This document shows positions 52,823 to 62,533 of a stretch of DNA of 64,000 bases, piece after piece. The notes under the pieces are model-generated. The model searched no databases, was not told the origin of the DNA, and saw nothing but the letters and a program-made list of their open reading frames with translations. This DNA comes from Pseudoteredinibacter isoporae_A (GTDB taxonomy: Bacteria > Pseudomonadota > Gammaproteobacteria > Pseudomonadales > Cellvibrionaceae). Location: assembly GCF_040372805.1 (NCBI RefSeq), contig NZ_BAABWJ010000003.1:62001-126000 (forward strand). Direction: 5' to 3'. A program made the position numbers and the translations under genes. Every line of letters starts with the position of its first letter. Positions within the stretch are counted from its first letter, which is position 1.

Positions 52823-54010
52823 ATGACATTCAATGCCCCTATCAGCCAACTGTCCCAGCGTCTAATCGAAGAATCTTCCGGCGTATGGGCTGTACACGAT
52901 CAAGCCTGTGAACAGTTTGCAAATGGTGAAGACGTTTACTTGCTATCGGTTGGTGACCCTGACCTCGCCACCTTACCATCCACTATCCGCGCCACGATCG
53001 ACAGCCTTGAAAAAGGTCGGACACATTACGCGCCAGGGATGGGAGAGAAAAACTTACGCCAGATCATTTCTGATATCGAAATTAAATCATCGGGCAAGCA
53101 CTGCGACCCGAGCAATGTGGTTATCTTCCCTGGCGCCACCAATGCAATCTATACGGTTATGGCCTGCCTCCTGAATGCCGGCGAAGACGTGATTGTCGCG
53201 GAACCTATGTACGTTGGCTACGAAGGTATTTTCAAAGCCCTGAACGTCAATGTTGTTCCTGTCGAACTGGATGTCGAAAATCACTTCGAACTGGATGTCG
53301 AGCGCGTTAAAGCAGCCGTCACTGAAAAGACCCGAGTGGTATTTATTAATACTCCGGGTAATCCTGCGGGCAACATGATCAGCGAATTTCAGTTAAGAGA
53401 GCTGGCCGAATTCTGCCTGGAAAACAATCTCTGGCTGGTTTGTGACGAAGTCTATTCCATGATTACTTTCGACGAACCCCACACTTCCTTACGAAAGGCC
53501 GCCGCCAATCTGGACAATGTGGTGATCATTGATGGTTTATCTAAATCCCACGCCATGACCGGATGGCGCCTTGGCTGGACCGTGGCCAGCACAGCGTTTT
53601 CCCAGCGCCTGCTGGATTTCACATCTTCAACTATTTTTGGCTGCTGCCAGTTCGTTCAAGACGCCGCCGCCTTTGCCTTGACCAACGACGAAGAGTACAT
53701 CCAGGGCGTTCGTGAGGAATACCGCCAACGCCGAAACTATGTTTGCGAACGTGTCGAGCGCATTCCTGGCATATCCTGTCAGGTCCCCAAAGCAGGCATG
53801 TTCGTTATGATTAAAGTTGATGAGCTGGCCGAAAATGGATTGCGTTTTGCAGAAGATCTTTTAAAGAAAGAAAAAGTCTCCGTACTTCCAGGGGTCGGCT
53901 TTGGCCAGAGCACCACCCACTATGTGCGCGTTTCACTCGCCCAACCAATCAATGTTCTGAAACCGGCTTTCGATCGTATCGAACGCTATGCCAAAGCTTT
54001 GCTTGGATAA
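52823..54010 (+). CDS. aruH: Class I/II aminotransferase, probable arginine:pyruvate transaminase
   Basis: 395 residues. The aminotransferase pattern is complete: LLSVGDPDLATLPSTIRATIDSL, HYAPGMGEKNLRQ, VIVAEPMYVGYEGIFKALN, FINTPGNPAGNMI and the PLP lysine K241 (DGLSKSHAMTGWRLGW). The SKSHAMTGWR and PEFIQDAA-like (CQFVQDAA) segments agree with Pseudomonas AruH. It transfers the alpha amino group of arginine to pyruvate, giving 5-guanidino-2-oxopentanoate for AruI. No downstream aldehyde dehydrogenase or guanidinobutyrase is found in the window. A terminator follows. Confidence 0.87.
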   Translation: MTFNAPISQLSQRLIEESSGVWAVHDQACEQFANGEDVYLLSVGDPDLATLPSTIRATIDSLEKGRTHYAPGMGEKNLRQIISDIEIKSSGKHCDPSNVVIFPGATNAIYTVMACLLNAGEDVIVAEPMYVGYEGIFKALNVNVVPVELDVENHFELDVERVKAAVTEKTRVVFINTPGNPAGNMISEFQLRELAEFCLENNLWLVCDEVYSMITFDEPHTSLRKAAANLDNVVIIDGLSKSHAMTGWRLGWTVASTAFSQRLLDFTSSTIFGCCQFVQDAAAFALTNDEEYIQGVREEYRQRRNYVCERVERIPGISCQVPKAGMFVMIKVDELAENGLRFAEDLLKKEKVSVLPGVGFGQSTTHYVRVSLAQPINVLKPAFDRIERYAKALLG

Positions 54011-54040
54011 TCAACAGGCACCATTCAGTCCCCCCAATAC

Positions 54041-54074
54041 AAAAGGTGATTGCCGACCGGCAATCACCTTTTTT
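54041..54074. terminator. Bidirectional terminator between aruH and carboxypeptidase gene
   Basis: AAAAGGTGATTGCC and GGCAATCACCTTTT form a perfect 14-base stem with loop GACC and T runs on both strands. It separates two convergent genes. Confidence 0.9.
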
Positions 54075-54090
54075 CAAACAACACCCAATA

Positions 54091-55230
54091 TCAGCGTAAA
54101 TCAGGTAACAACTCAGCCATCAATTCCAAAGTCGACACACCCAGATTTCTGGAACGCTCAGGCGACCACCCCTCTTTAGCATCAGGAATATTGGCATTGT
54201 CTTTAAAGGGCATTTCGATGGTGAAAGACAAACAGTCAAAACGCTGCCCCACTTGATTACACGCAATTCGCAAATCAGCCTTACCCGGTTCATCTTTATC
54301 GTACCCGTATACCGATTGGAAATCGGGATTGATTTCCTGATAACGGCGACGGAAGCGCTCTTCAAGTTCCTGCAAACGCAGTGAATAACCCGGATTGCCC
54401 TCACAACCTGCCGTGAAAACATATGGCAGCTCTTCATCACCATGGATATCGAGAAACATATCAACGCCAATCTTGTCCATGGCATTGCGAACCATCAACA
54501 CTTCAGGACTGCTTTCTTCACTCGGGTCCTGCCAAGCGCGGTTCAAATCGGTGCCCGCACCGTTGGTACGCAAGTTACCCGCCCAAGAACCATCCGGGTT
54601 CATATTGACCACAAAATAAATGTCAGCACCCGCCAATAAGGCCTCATCATTCCCGAAGGTAAATAATGTTTCGAGCAGGCCTTCCATAAACCACTCAGCC
54701 ATGGTTTCACCAGGATGCTGACGGGCAATCAGCCACAGTTTACGCTTGTGAGTTGACGGTTCACCTGCAGAAAATTTGAATAATTCAACACTATGGCCAT
54801 CGACCGTCGTACAGGAATCAATTTGCTCACAACGATGATGCTCGGCAATGGAAGCCAGCAATGCTTGATGACGGGCTTGATCATAGGGCGCAAAATAAGA
54901 ATAAAAGACTTGCTCTTGCTCCGGACGGTGCTGCCACACCAATTGGCCTTCTTGATATTCTGCCGGAATCCGGAACCAGGACTCGCGATCATAGGACGCG
55001 ACGACATGATACCCTTCCCAAGCATCGCTGTAGGACGCCTTTTCTGCATTCTCCAAACTGAAACCCAGCTGTTGGCCCACCTGAGCGGTTACCGAAAAGT
55101 AGAACCACTGAAAGTAATCGGCGGCAATATCACGGCGAATTTCCAGGCGAATGCACTCGGCTTGACTCGCGTCTTTAACAACAATATTGCCACCATCAAA
55201 ATCACTGGCAATGGAAACGGCTGTACTCAT
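54091..55230 (-). CDS. M14 family cytosolic zinc carboxypeptidase
   Basis: 379 residues. Residues 1-120 form a beta-rich N-terminal domain (FDGGNIVVKDAS, FQWFYFSVTAQVGQQLGFSLENA), as in cytosolic (Nna1/CCP-type) carboxypeptidases. The catalytic domain has the zinc motif H-P-G-E (RQHPGETMAEWFMEGL), NMNPDGSWAGNLRTNGAGTDLNR with the substrate Asn and Arg, the third zinc ligand in LDIHGDEELP, and the catalytic Glu in FTIEMPFKDN. No signal peptide is present. It trims C-terminal residues from peptides; bacterial members have unknown targets. Monocistronic. Confidence 0.92.
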   Translation of the reverse strand: MSTAVSIASDFDGGNIVVKDASQAECIRLEIRRDIAADYFQWFYFSVTAQVGQQLGFSLENAEKASYSDAWEGYHVVASYDRESWFRIPAEYQEGQLVWQHRPEQEQVFYSYFAPYDQARHQALLASIAEHHRCEQIDSCTTVDGHSVELFKFSAGEPSTHKRKLWLIARQHPGETMAEWFMEGLLETLFTFGNDEALLAGADIYFVVNMNPDGSWAGNLRTNGAGTDLNRAWQDPSEESSPEVLMVRNAMDKIGVDMFLDIHGDEELPYVFTAGCEGNPGYSLRLQELEERFRRRYQEINPDFQSVYGYDKDEPGKADLRIACNQVGQRFDCLSFTIEMPFKDNANIPDAKEGWSPERSRNLGVSTLELMAELLPDLR

Positions 55231-55349
55231 AGTATTCTCACTTAGTTTAGAACGGCGCTAAGGTTTTATTCTGGCACTTATTATTGCGCCATTCTCATCT
55301 TCGGCTTATTTGCCTGTAAGAGCCGCACAGTTAAACAAATTCTGCCCCT

Positions 55350-55380
55350 AAAAAAAAGCCCGGCTAATTCTTAACCGGGC
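55350..55380 (-). terminator. Terminator of putA
   Basis: GCCCGG (55358-55363) and CCGGGC (55375-55380), with AT pairs extending the stem. In the minus direction a run of 7 to 8 T follows. It lies 66 bases past the putA stop. Confidence 0.85.
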
Positions 55381-55445
55381 GGAAGGTGCTTCGGCTATGC
55401 AGCCGTTGCGGGAGATAGAAAAACGTTTACCGAGAACGACAGACT

Positions 55446-58400
55446 CTAATCCTCTGAAATCGACATCAGAGAGGCATTACCACCCGCCGCAGTTGTATCG
55501 GTAGTAATGGTTTTCTCAACCAACAAACGTTGCTCGAAAAAAGGATCGCAGGCTTGAATTTGAGGCAAAATCGCCCCGTCACGCGCCGCCAATCTACGTT
55601 GCAGGCCGGTGTTGAATGCCGGCACAATCACGCCCGCTAACGTCGAGCTGGATAAAACAGAAGGCACTTCTTCGTCATTTACAGCACAGATCAACCCTGC
55701 CGGAATCTCAGCCTGTTGCGCGAATGCCCGCAAATGTCCGAACAATTCTAGATCCGCTTCCTGCAAATGCACCAACAATCCGTTTCCGGCCAGCAGAGAC
55801 GACATCAACGGCGCAAAAAACTGGCAGTAACTTTGCCCTTCTGCTTTCATTGCTAACAACACACCGCGAGCATCGTGCCCCAAAAGATTGCTCTCACCGG
55901 TAGGCCCCGGCAGGCATTTTATTCTGGAGAATTTTTCATCCATGCTCTGCAGACTGTCCTGACTGCTTTCCAACATAGATTCAAGATCAGGTAGGGACTC
56001 CAGATTGGCCATATTCGCCAACAGACGACGCAGCTGATTTAAACGTGCATCGAAACCAATAGCATTCCATTGGGCTTGAGCCTCAGCAACTACCGTCATA
56101 ACACGTTCTGCACCGGCTTCCGACTGAGCCTCTGGAATACGCAGCTCAATGGGTGTGGAGATTTCCTTGGCGGTTACCAGAGCTTGCAGATAAGCCGGGC
56201 CGCCCGCCTTGGGTCCGGTACCGGACAAACCACGACCACCAAACGGTTGCACACCAACAACCGCACCAATAATGTTGCGATTGATATACACATTGCCAAC
56301 TTTGGCCTGCATAGCCACTTTGTCACACACCGCTTCAATCCGGCTGTGGACACCTAAGGTCAAACCGAAGCCCGCTCGGTTAATTTGTGCGATCACGTCG
56401 TCTAACTCATTCGATTTGAAACGAATAACATGCACAACCGGGCCAAACACTTCCTCATGCAATACATCGAGGCTGCTGAGCTCATACAGGTGAGGCGCAA
56501 AGTAATTACCGTCAGGCAAATCGGAAGACAAGGGACAAGCAAAGTGCAAACGTGCTTGAGTATCCGGCATGTCGGCCAAACGGGCCTGATGCGCTTGCAG
56601 GCGAGACAATGCCGCATGATCAATCACAGGGCCAACATCGGTGCTGAGCCATTGAGGGTCACCAATGTGCAGTTCTGCCATGGCACCTTTGATCATCGTC
56701 ATGACTTTATCAGCGATATCCTCCTGCAGATACAACACACGTAATGCCGAGCAACGCTGACCCGCAGACTGAAAACCGGAAGACATTACGTCGTCCACCA
56801 CCTGTTCAGGCAACGCCGTCGAGTCAACGATAATGGCATTCTGCCCGCCGGTCTCGGCCACCAAAGGAATCGCGTTATCTTCGCGAGCAGCAAGGGTTTG
56901 ATTAATCCACTGACCGGTTGCCGTCGAGCCTGTGAACATAACGGCACGGATACGCGCATCAGGCACCAGCTGCTCACCGACGGGCTTACCAGGGCCAATA
57001 ATCAACTGCAATGCGTCAGCAGGCAGTCCTTTTTCTCGCCACAACTCGATACAACGCAGGGCAACCAAACTGGTTTGTTCTGCTGGTTTCGCCAGAACAG
57101 TGTTACCGGTTACCAAAGCGGCGGCGACTTGGCCAAGGAAAATCGCCAAAGGGAAATTCCAAGGACTGATGCACAACACAACGCCACGAGACTGAACCTT
57201 GTAATCCGCAAATAACTGCTCGGCCTGCCGAGCATAATAACGGCAAAAATCCACAGCCTCTCGAATTTCGGCCACGGCATCAGGGATCGATTTGCCCGCT
57301 TCTTTCACGCACAAAGCCAGAAACTCATCACGGTGTTGCTCCAGGGCATCGGCCATAGCGTTCAGCAATACCGCACGCTCGGTGACTGGACGCGCTTCCC
57401 ATGCCGATTGGGCCGATTGCACCTGTTGCAGCTTGGCTTCCACGCTGTCTGCATCATCAAAACTCAAATGTGCAATGGTCTCTGAATGATTCGCAGGATT
57501 GACAACCGAGTGATCACCTGACTGGGCATTGGCTGATGCTAACCATTTAGACACCAGCGCTTCGAGAGCAGCCTTCGCCGGTTCAGTGTGGTTGCAGTCC
57601 GTCAAATCAAAGCCTACAGAATTTTTACGCGGCTCGATAAACTCCGCTGCAAAAATATCTTCAGGCAACGGAATAACAGAATTGCTTTTTACCTTCCAGG
57701 ACTCCACAGTCGCAAACGGGTCCTCCAACAAGGACTCAACTGGAATGGACTCATCAACAATATTATTCACAAAGGAGCTGTTGGCGCCATTCTCCAAAAG
57801 ACGGCGCACAAGATAGGCCAGCAAATCTGCGTGTTCACCTACCGGTGCATAAATACGACAGCTGATGCCTTCGTCCGCAACCATATTTTCATACAATGCC
57901 TCGCCCATACCGTGCAAACGTTGAAACTCAAAGCCTTTGCGCTCGCTGTCCATCTCCAGAATGCTGGCGACACTGTAGGCATTGTGAGTAGCAAATTGGG
58001 GATAGATACAATCTCTGGCGGCCAATAATTTTTGCGCACACACCTGATAACTCACATCAGTAGATGCCTTGCGTGTGAAAACCGGGTAACCGTCAAGCCC
58101 TTCTTCCTGGCTCCATTTAATTTCAGAATCCCAATACGCTCCCTTCACTAAGCGCACCATGATTCGGCGGCCACCTTTGCGGGCCAAGCCAATAATCCAG
58201 TCAATCACCAAATGTGCGCGTTTTTGATACGCCTGAATCGCTAAGCCAAAACCCTCCCAGCCAGCCAGATCCTCATCCAGGTAAACCGCTTCGATAATAT
58301 CGAAGGAAAGATCCAGACGGTCCGCTTCTTCAGCGTCCACGGTAAAGCCAATATCGTAACGCTTAGCCGCCAGGGCTAACTTCTTCAGACGCGGTACCAA

Positions 58401-59207
58401 TTCCGCCATCACTCGTTGGCGGTGAGAAAATTCATAGCGCGGGTGAATTGCCGAGAGTTTTACTGAGATACCTGGGCTTTCTTCCGGCCCGGCATTGGCT
58501 GCGGCCTTACCGATGGATTCAATCGCATCCATATAGCTCTGAAAATAACGTTGGGCGTCTGCATCGGTTCGCGCGCCTTCACCCAACATATCATAGGAAT
58601 AACGATAGCCTTTGGCCTCTTCCTCTGCGGCACGCTTAAGCGCCTGTACAATGGTCGTCCCCAAAACAAATTGAGTTCCCATAATTTGCATTGCATAACG
58701 CACTGCTCGACGAATCACAGGCTCACCAACACGGCCCATGGTTTGTTTTAGGATTCCGAAATTACGGCGCTTGCTGTCATCACTGTAACTCACCATTTTA
58801 CCGGTCAGCAACAAGCCCCAAGCGGAGGCATTCACAAACAATGAGTCTGAATTCCCCAGGTGAGAATCCCAATCCCCCGCGGATAACTTATCGCGAATCA
58901 ATCGATCCATAGTGTCTTTATCCGGCACACGCAGTAGCGCTTCCGCAAGACACATCAGGACAATGCCCTCATCCGTTGACAGAGAAAACTCCTGCAATAG
59001 GGCATCAACGCCGCCTTTGCCTTCCTGTTCTTTACGGATGTGCAGAATAAGATCGCGAGCTTTTTGCCAGATCTTTGCCCGAGAGATGGCATCCACCTTG
59101 TCTTGAGCCAACAGGCTCTCAACCACTTGATTCTCGTCCAGGCGATAAGCATCGCGTATTTGTTGGCGCAAACTGCTCTGGGCGCTGTGATTCTCTGGAT
59201 ATAGCAT
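55446..59207 (-). CDS. putA: Bifunctional proline dehydrogenase / L-glutamate-gamma-semialdehyde dehydrogenase PutA
   Basis: 1253 residues from the ATG at 59207 (GGAG upstream); the frame extends to 59243 without a ribosome site. The helical domain (about 20-130) is followed by the PRODH barrel (EAKGYRYSYDMLGEGARTDADA, RIMVRLVKGAYWDSEIKWSQ, FATHNAYSVAS, FEFQRLHGMGEALY) and the P5C dehydrogenase (ALVTGNTVLAKPAEQTSL, VMFTGSTATGQWI, catalytic Cys in FQSAGQRCSALRVL). A C-terminal domain ends it. There is no N-terminal ribbon-helix-helix, so it cannot repress itself; the divergent Lrp gene does that job. It oxidises proline to glutamate at the inner membrane. Confidence 0.96.
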   Translation of the reverse strand: MLYPENHSAQSSLRQQIRDAYRLDENQVVESLLAQDKVDAISRAKIWQKARDLILHIRKEQEGKGGVDALLQEFSLSTDEGIVLMCLAEALLRVPDKDTMDRLIRDKLSAGDWDSHLGNSDSLFVNASAWGLLLTGKMVSYSDDSKRRNFGILKQTMGRVGEPVIRRAVRYAMQIMGTQFVLGTTIVQALKRAAEEEAKGYRYSYDMLGEGARTDADAQRYFQSYMDAIESIGKAAANAGPEESPGISVKLSAIHPRYEFSHRQRVMAELVPRLKKLALAAKRYDIGFTVDAEEADRLDLSFDIIEAVYLDEDLAGWEGFGLAIQAYQKRAHLVIDWIIGLARKGGRRIMVRLVKGAYWDSEIKWSQEEGLDGYPVFTRKASTDVSYQVCAQKLLAARDCIYPQFATHNAYSVASILEMDSERKGFEFQRLHGMGEALYENMVADEGISCRIYAPVGEHADLLAYLVRRLLENGANSSFVNNIVDESIPVESLLEDPFATVESWKVKSNSVIPLPEDIFAAEFIEPRKNSVGFDLTDCNHTEPAKAALEALVSKWLASANAQSGDHSVVNPANHSETIAHLSFDDADSVEAKLQQVQSAQSAWEARPVTERAVLLNAMADALEQHRDEFLALCVKEAGKSIPDAVAEIREAVDFCRYYARQAEQLFADYKVQSRGVVLCISPWNFPLAIFLGQVAAALVTGNTVLAKPAEQTSLVALRCIELWREKGLPADALQLIIGPGKPVGEQLVPDARIRAVMFTGSTATGQWINQTLAAREDNAIPLVAETGGQNAIIVDSTALPEQVVDDVMSSGFQSAGQRCSALRVLYLQEDIADKVMTMIKGAMAELHIGDPQWLSTDVGPVIDHAALSRLQAHQARLADMPDTQARLHFACPLSSDLPDGNYFAPHLYELSSLDVLHEEVFGPVVHVIRFKSNELDDVIAQINRAGFGLTLGVHSRIEAVCDKVAMQAKVGNVYINRNIIGAVVGVQPFGGRGLSGTGPKAGGPAYLQALVTAKEISTPIELRIPEAQSEAGAERVMTVVAEAQAQWNAIGFDARLNQLRRLLANMANLESLPDLESMLESSQDSLQSMDEKFSRIKCLPGPTGESNLLGHDARGVLLAMKAEGQSYCQFFAPLMSSLLAGNGLLVHLQEADLELFGHLRAFAQQAEIPAGLICAVNDEEVPSVLSSSTLAGVIVPAFNTGLQRRLAARDGAILPQIQACDPFFEQRLLVEKTITTDTTAAGGNASLMSISED

Positions 59208-59417
59208 GGAGACTCCAAATACCAAAATTCGAATGTTCGGCATTATAGAGATTCCACCTCAGAATTAGATTGCAAAAAAGGCAATTAAATAGCACAATAT
59301 TTTGAACTGCATAAAGTATGCGGAATTATAGTCTTTATTAGAATTCGAGATTAACGCCTGAAACCACGATAATCCTTTAGGATTTATGTACTTAGCCCTA
59401 TTGCCGAGCCTTGATCT
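59208..59417. promoter_or_regulatory. putA / Lrp-type regulator intergenic region
   Basis: An AT-rich divergent region of 210 bases. It holds a short palindrome AATCCT-TT-AGGATT at 59371-59384, near the regulator start, and several AT-rich half-sites of the kind used by Lrp-family proteins. Individual promoters cannot be fixed with confidence. Confidence 0.45.
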
Positions 59418-59915
59418 ATGAGCCGTAAATTAAAGAGCGACAAACCATTTAAGCCCGATCGTACTGACCTGGTTATTTTGAATACCCTTCAAAAAGAAGG
59501 CCGCATTTCCAATGTTGAGCTGGCCAATCGGGTACACCTAAGCCCCAGCCCATGCTTGGAGCGAGTAAGACGCCTGGAGGCCGAAGGCTATATTCGCAGC
59601 TACGGCGCCAAACTGGATGCCACCATGTTGGATCTGGCTATGGTGGCCTATGTTCAGGTCACCCTGGACCGCACCACGGGCGATGTCTTTGATAACTTTA
59701 AACAAGCCGTCGTCACTCTTCCTCAAGTGGCCGAATGCGATATGGTGGCCGGTGGCTTCGACTATTTAGTGAAGCTGCGCATGAAAGATATGGAATCGTA
59801 TCGAGATGTTCTGGGCAAGTTAGTTGATTTGCCAGGCGTTGCGCAAACACACACTTATATTGTCATCGAAAGTGTGAAGGAAGATATCGGCTTGCCGATT
59901 GGCGGTAAAAGCTAA
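59418..59915 (+). CDS. Lrp/AsnC family regulator, probable proline-responsive PutR
   Basis: 165 residues. The N-terminal helix-turn-helix reads DRTDLVILNTLQKEGRISNVELANRVHLSPSPCLERVRRLEAEGYI (about 14-60). The ligand-binding RAM domain follows (VAYVQVTLDR, VTLPQVAECDMVAGGFDYLVKLRMKDMESY, PGVAQTHTYIVIE). It is divergent from a putA that lacks its own DNA-binding domain, the arrangement of PutR in other proteobacteria, which activates putA in response to proline. Confidence 0.9.
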   Translation: MSRKLKSDKPFKPDRTDLVILNTLQKEGRISNVELANRVHLSPSPCLERVRRLEAEGYIRSYGAKLDATMLDLAMVAYVQVTLDRTTGDVFDNFKQAVVTLPQVAECDMVAGGFDYLVKLRMKDMESYRDVLGKLVDLPGVAQTHTYIVIESVKEDIGLPIGGKS

Positions 59916-59933
59916 GCGCCCTTCCCCTTTATA

Positions 59934-60953
59934 TTAGGATAGTTGTGCCCGTAAAGACTGACTGAGCGGGTGCGGCTGCCAATAATACTGCCGCCGAATA
60001 TAATCACTCCCCCAACATTCAGTATAATTTTGCAGTTCGCACACAATGGTCTGCAAAGGCAATATGCCATGACGGTAATCCTCCATACGCTGCAGTAGGT
60101 GCCGTCGCTGCTCAGCGCTAAGCTGAGTCTTGATATACCCCATCATGTGCATTAAAGCATTTATTTCTCCCCCCTTGCTTGGCGACGCATTCAGCGCTTT
60201 CATAAACACTTGGTAATACGTTGCCTGTTGGGAAGAGAAATCATCCTTATTATATGTCGCCAGCAAACGCCCCAAATAATTATAGGCAGGCACACTGTGT
60301 GCCATTAACTGGTATTTGTAACGCCCATGAAAATCCAACAACGCTGAGAAAGACTTCGTCTCAAAAGCCTCGCGCAAACGACAATGGGCAAACACAGCCC
60401 CCAGAAATTGATCCAAAATCCGCGGCCGTTGTAAATCGATCTCCTGTGCTACGGGTAAAAGCGCCCGCCTTCTAATGAGTTCCTCTGCAAACACACCGTT
60501 AAGGGCATCTTGCTCCGTCGCAGAACTTAAGCCTTGCGCAGGTGCCGACCCAAGCGCGCAACTGGGTGAGCGCTGCATAAACACGTAACCGTCCAGAGAC
60601 ACCGCTTCAGAAAGAAATGGCTCGCTAGCCTGAATGAGTTTGGGTCGCAGGTCTGCAGAAGCATCCTGTTCATCGGATTGGCCTGGATTTATTTGCAAGC
60701 GAGTCACCGCCCCATCAGGATACAAACCGATGGTCGGGCGTGGTACACCGAAACCAGCGGCCACTTCGGGACAAAAACTCCGCCAACATATGCATGTGGC
60801 AAGCTGTTCAGTCAGTAAAACTGAACGCTTATGCCCACCGTCGTAGCGAACCGGATCGCCCAACAAACAAGCGCTAACCCCCACTTTTGGCACGGACGTC
60901 AATGCTTGCCCAGTTCCCCTGACTTTCACTGTAAGACGGGAAGATTTTTCCAA
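59934..60953 (-). CDS. DUF523-DUF1722 fusion protein (YbgA-like)
   Basis: 339 residues from a TTG at 60953. This start is chosen because AGGGGG lies 7 bases upstream; an ATG at 61037 has no ribosome site and would add 28 residues outside any domain. The DUF523 half (from VPKVGVSACLLGDPVRYDGGHK) has cysteines in SACLL, CICWRSFCPE and SPSCALG. The DUF1722 half (about 180-320) contains KYQLMAHSVPAYNYLGRLLA and HMMGYIKTQLSAEQRRHLL. Such fusions are widespread; links with 2-thiouracil or DNA repair have been suggested, but no reaction is settled. Confidence 0.87.
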   Translation of the reverse strand: MEKSSRLTVKVRGTGQALTSVPKVGVSACLLGDPVRYDGGHKRSVLLTEQLATCICWRSFCPEVAAGFGVPRPTIGLYPDGAVTRLQINPGQSDEQDASADLRPKLIQASEPFLSEAVSLDGYVFMQRSPSCALGSAPAQGLSSATEQDALNGVFAEELIRRRALLPVAQEIDLQRPRILDQFLGAVFAHCRLREAFETKSFSALLDFHGRYKYQLMAHSVPAYNYLGRLLATYNKDDFSSQQATYYQVFMKALNASPSKGGEINALMHMMGYIKTQLSAEQRRHLLQRMEDYRHGILPLQTIVCELQNYTECWGSDYIRRQYYWQPHPLSQSLRAQLS

Positions 60954-61282
60954 ATCACATCCCCCTATTCCTAACTTGCAAGTGAGGCTTTGCAAACCGA
61001 GTATTGCGCGGGTCGTATATTGGCAAGAAAACGCCATTTAGGTACAAAATCCCGTGGCGCCTGGAAGGCAAATGCACAGCACAAATCTCTAAAATAACGC
61101 CATTATCCGACATTTCTACCAAATTCATTCAACTAACTAGAGTTTGATTGCTCAGCATAAAGCGGCCTTATAACATGGCATTTTTACAGGCTCCGCTATG
61201 TACGCGTACTCTATTTTATGCCTGTTCTCATTGAGTGCCACCGAATAGGCGCGAACGAATTAATACGCCAGGATAAGTAACT

Positions 61283-62485
61283 ATGTCGAGCTCCAGCAAA
61301 AACGAATTTTATCATAGCCTGCAATCTCAAATTGAGCAGATTAAAGCAGACGGCTTGTACAAACAGGAACGTTTTATCAGCTCCCAGCAAAGTACCTCTA
61401 TCGAAGTTGCCGGCCAACAGGTCATCAATCTATGCGCGAATAACTATCTTGGTTTAGCGAATCACCCGGCACTGATAAAAGCTGCCCAACAAGCCGCCGA
61501 CGATTATGGTTTCGGTGTAGCTTCGGTCCGTTTTATCTGCGGTACCCAGACCATTCACAAACAGCTGGAAAACGAACTCAGTGAATTCCTGAAAATGGAA
61601 GACACCATTCTCTACCCTTCATGCTTTGATGCAAATGGAGGCTTGTTTGAATCGATATTGAGCCCGGAAGACGCGATCATCAGTGATGCCTTGAATCACG
61701 CCAGTATTATTGACGGTGTTCGCCTGTGTAAGGCCAAGCGTTACCGCTACGCCAACAATAATATGGCCGAGCTGGAAGCGCAGCTGCAAAAAGCCGATGC
61801 CGACGGTGCTCGTTTTAAATTGATTGCCACCGATGGCGTATTTTCTATGGATGGGATTATCGCGGATTTGGAATCCATCTGCGATCTGGCCGACAAATAC
61901 AATGCTTTGGTAATGGTAGATGATTCCCATGCGGTAGGTTTTGTCGGCGATAACGGACGCGGCAGTCATGAATACTGCAACGTAATGGATCGCGTAGACA
62001 TTATTACCGGCACGCTGGGTAAAGCGCTGGGTGGTGCATCCGGCGGTTTTACCGCTGCGAAAAAAGAAGTGGTGGAAATCCTTCGCCAGCGTTCGCGCCC
62101 CTATCTGTTTTCCAATTCCGTTGCACCGGGTGTTGTGGCGACATCACTCAAAGTTCTCGAACTGCTGCGTGAAGAACCTCAGTTACGCGAGCAACTCTGG
62201 AAGAATGCCGACTATTTCCGCGAGAAGATGAGTGCAGCGGGTTTCTCACTGGCCGGAGCCGACCACGCAATTATTCCTGTGATGATTGGCGATGCTCGAA
62301 TGGCGAGCGACATGGCAGACCGGTTATTGGAAAAAGGGGTTTATGTCATCGGCTTCTCGTTTCCGGTAGTGCCTCGCGGCGAAGCACGTATTCGTACCCA
62401 GATGTCGGCTCTGCACAGCCAGGAGCAATTGGATCACGCGATCAATGCCTTTATTGAAGTCGGCAAGGAACTCAACATTATTTAA
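61283..62485 (+). CDS. kbl: Glycine C-acetyltransferase (2-amino-3-ketobutyrate CoA ligase)
   Basis: 400 residues, the usual length. Alpha-oxoamine synthase features are clear: NLCANNYLGLANHP, YGFGVASVRFICGTQTIHKQLE, ILYPSCFDANGGLFE, SDALNHASIIDGVRL, VMVDDSHAVGFVG and the PLP lysine K247 (GTLGKALGGASGG). It splits 2-amino-3-ketobutyrate with CoA into glycine and acetyl-CoA. tdh follows after 48 bases, completing threonine breakdown. The 245 bases upstream hold no gene; a weak TATAAC (61169-61174) might be the -10 box. Confidence 0.96.
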   Translation: MSSSSKNEFYHSLQSQIEQIKADGLYKQERFISSQQSTSIEVAGQQVINLCANNYLGLANHPALIKAAQQAADDYGFGVASVRFICGTQTIHKQLENELSEFLKMEDTILYPSCFDANGGLFESILSPEDAIISDALNHASIIDGVRLCKAKRYRYANNNMAELEAQLQKADADGARFKLIATDGVFSMDGIIADLESICDLADKYNALVMVDDSHAVGFVGDNGRGSHEYCNVMDRVDIITGTLGKALGGASGGFTAAKKEVVEILRQRSRPYLFSNSVAPGVVATSLKVLELLREEPQLREQLWKNADYFREKMSAAGFSLAGADHAIIPVMIGDARMASDMADRLLEKGVYVIGFSFPVVPRGEARIRTQMSALHSQEQLDHAINAFIEVGKELNII

Positions 62486-62533
62486 TTCGCCTGCTCATCA
62501 GCACGGCCATACGGTTTACGAGACATTAAGACG

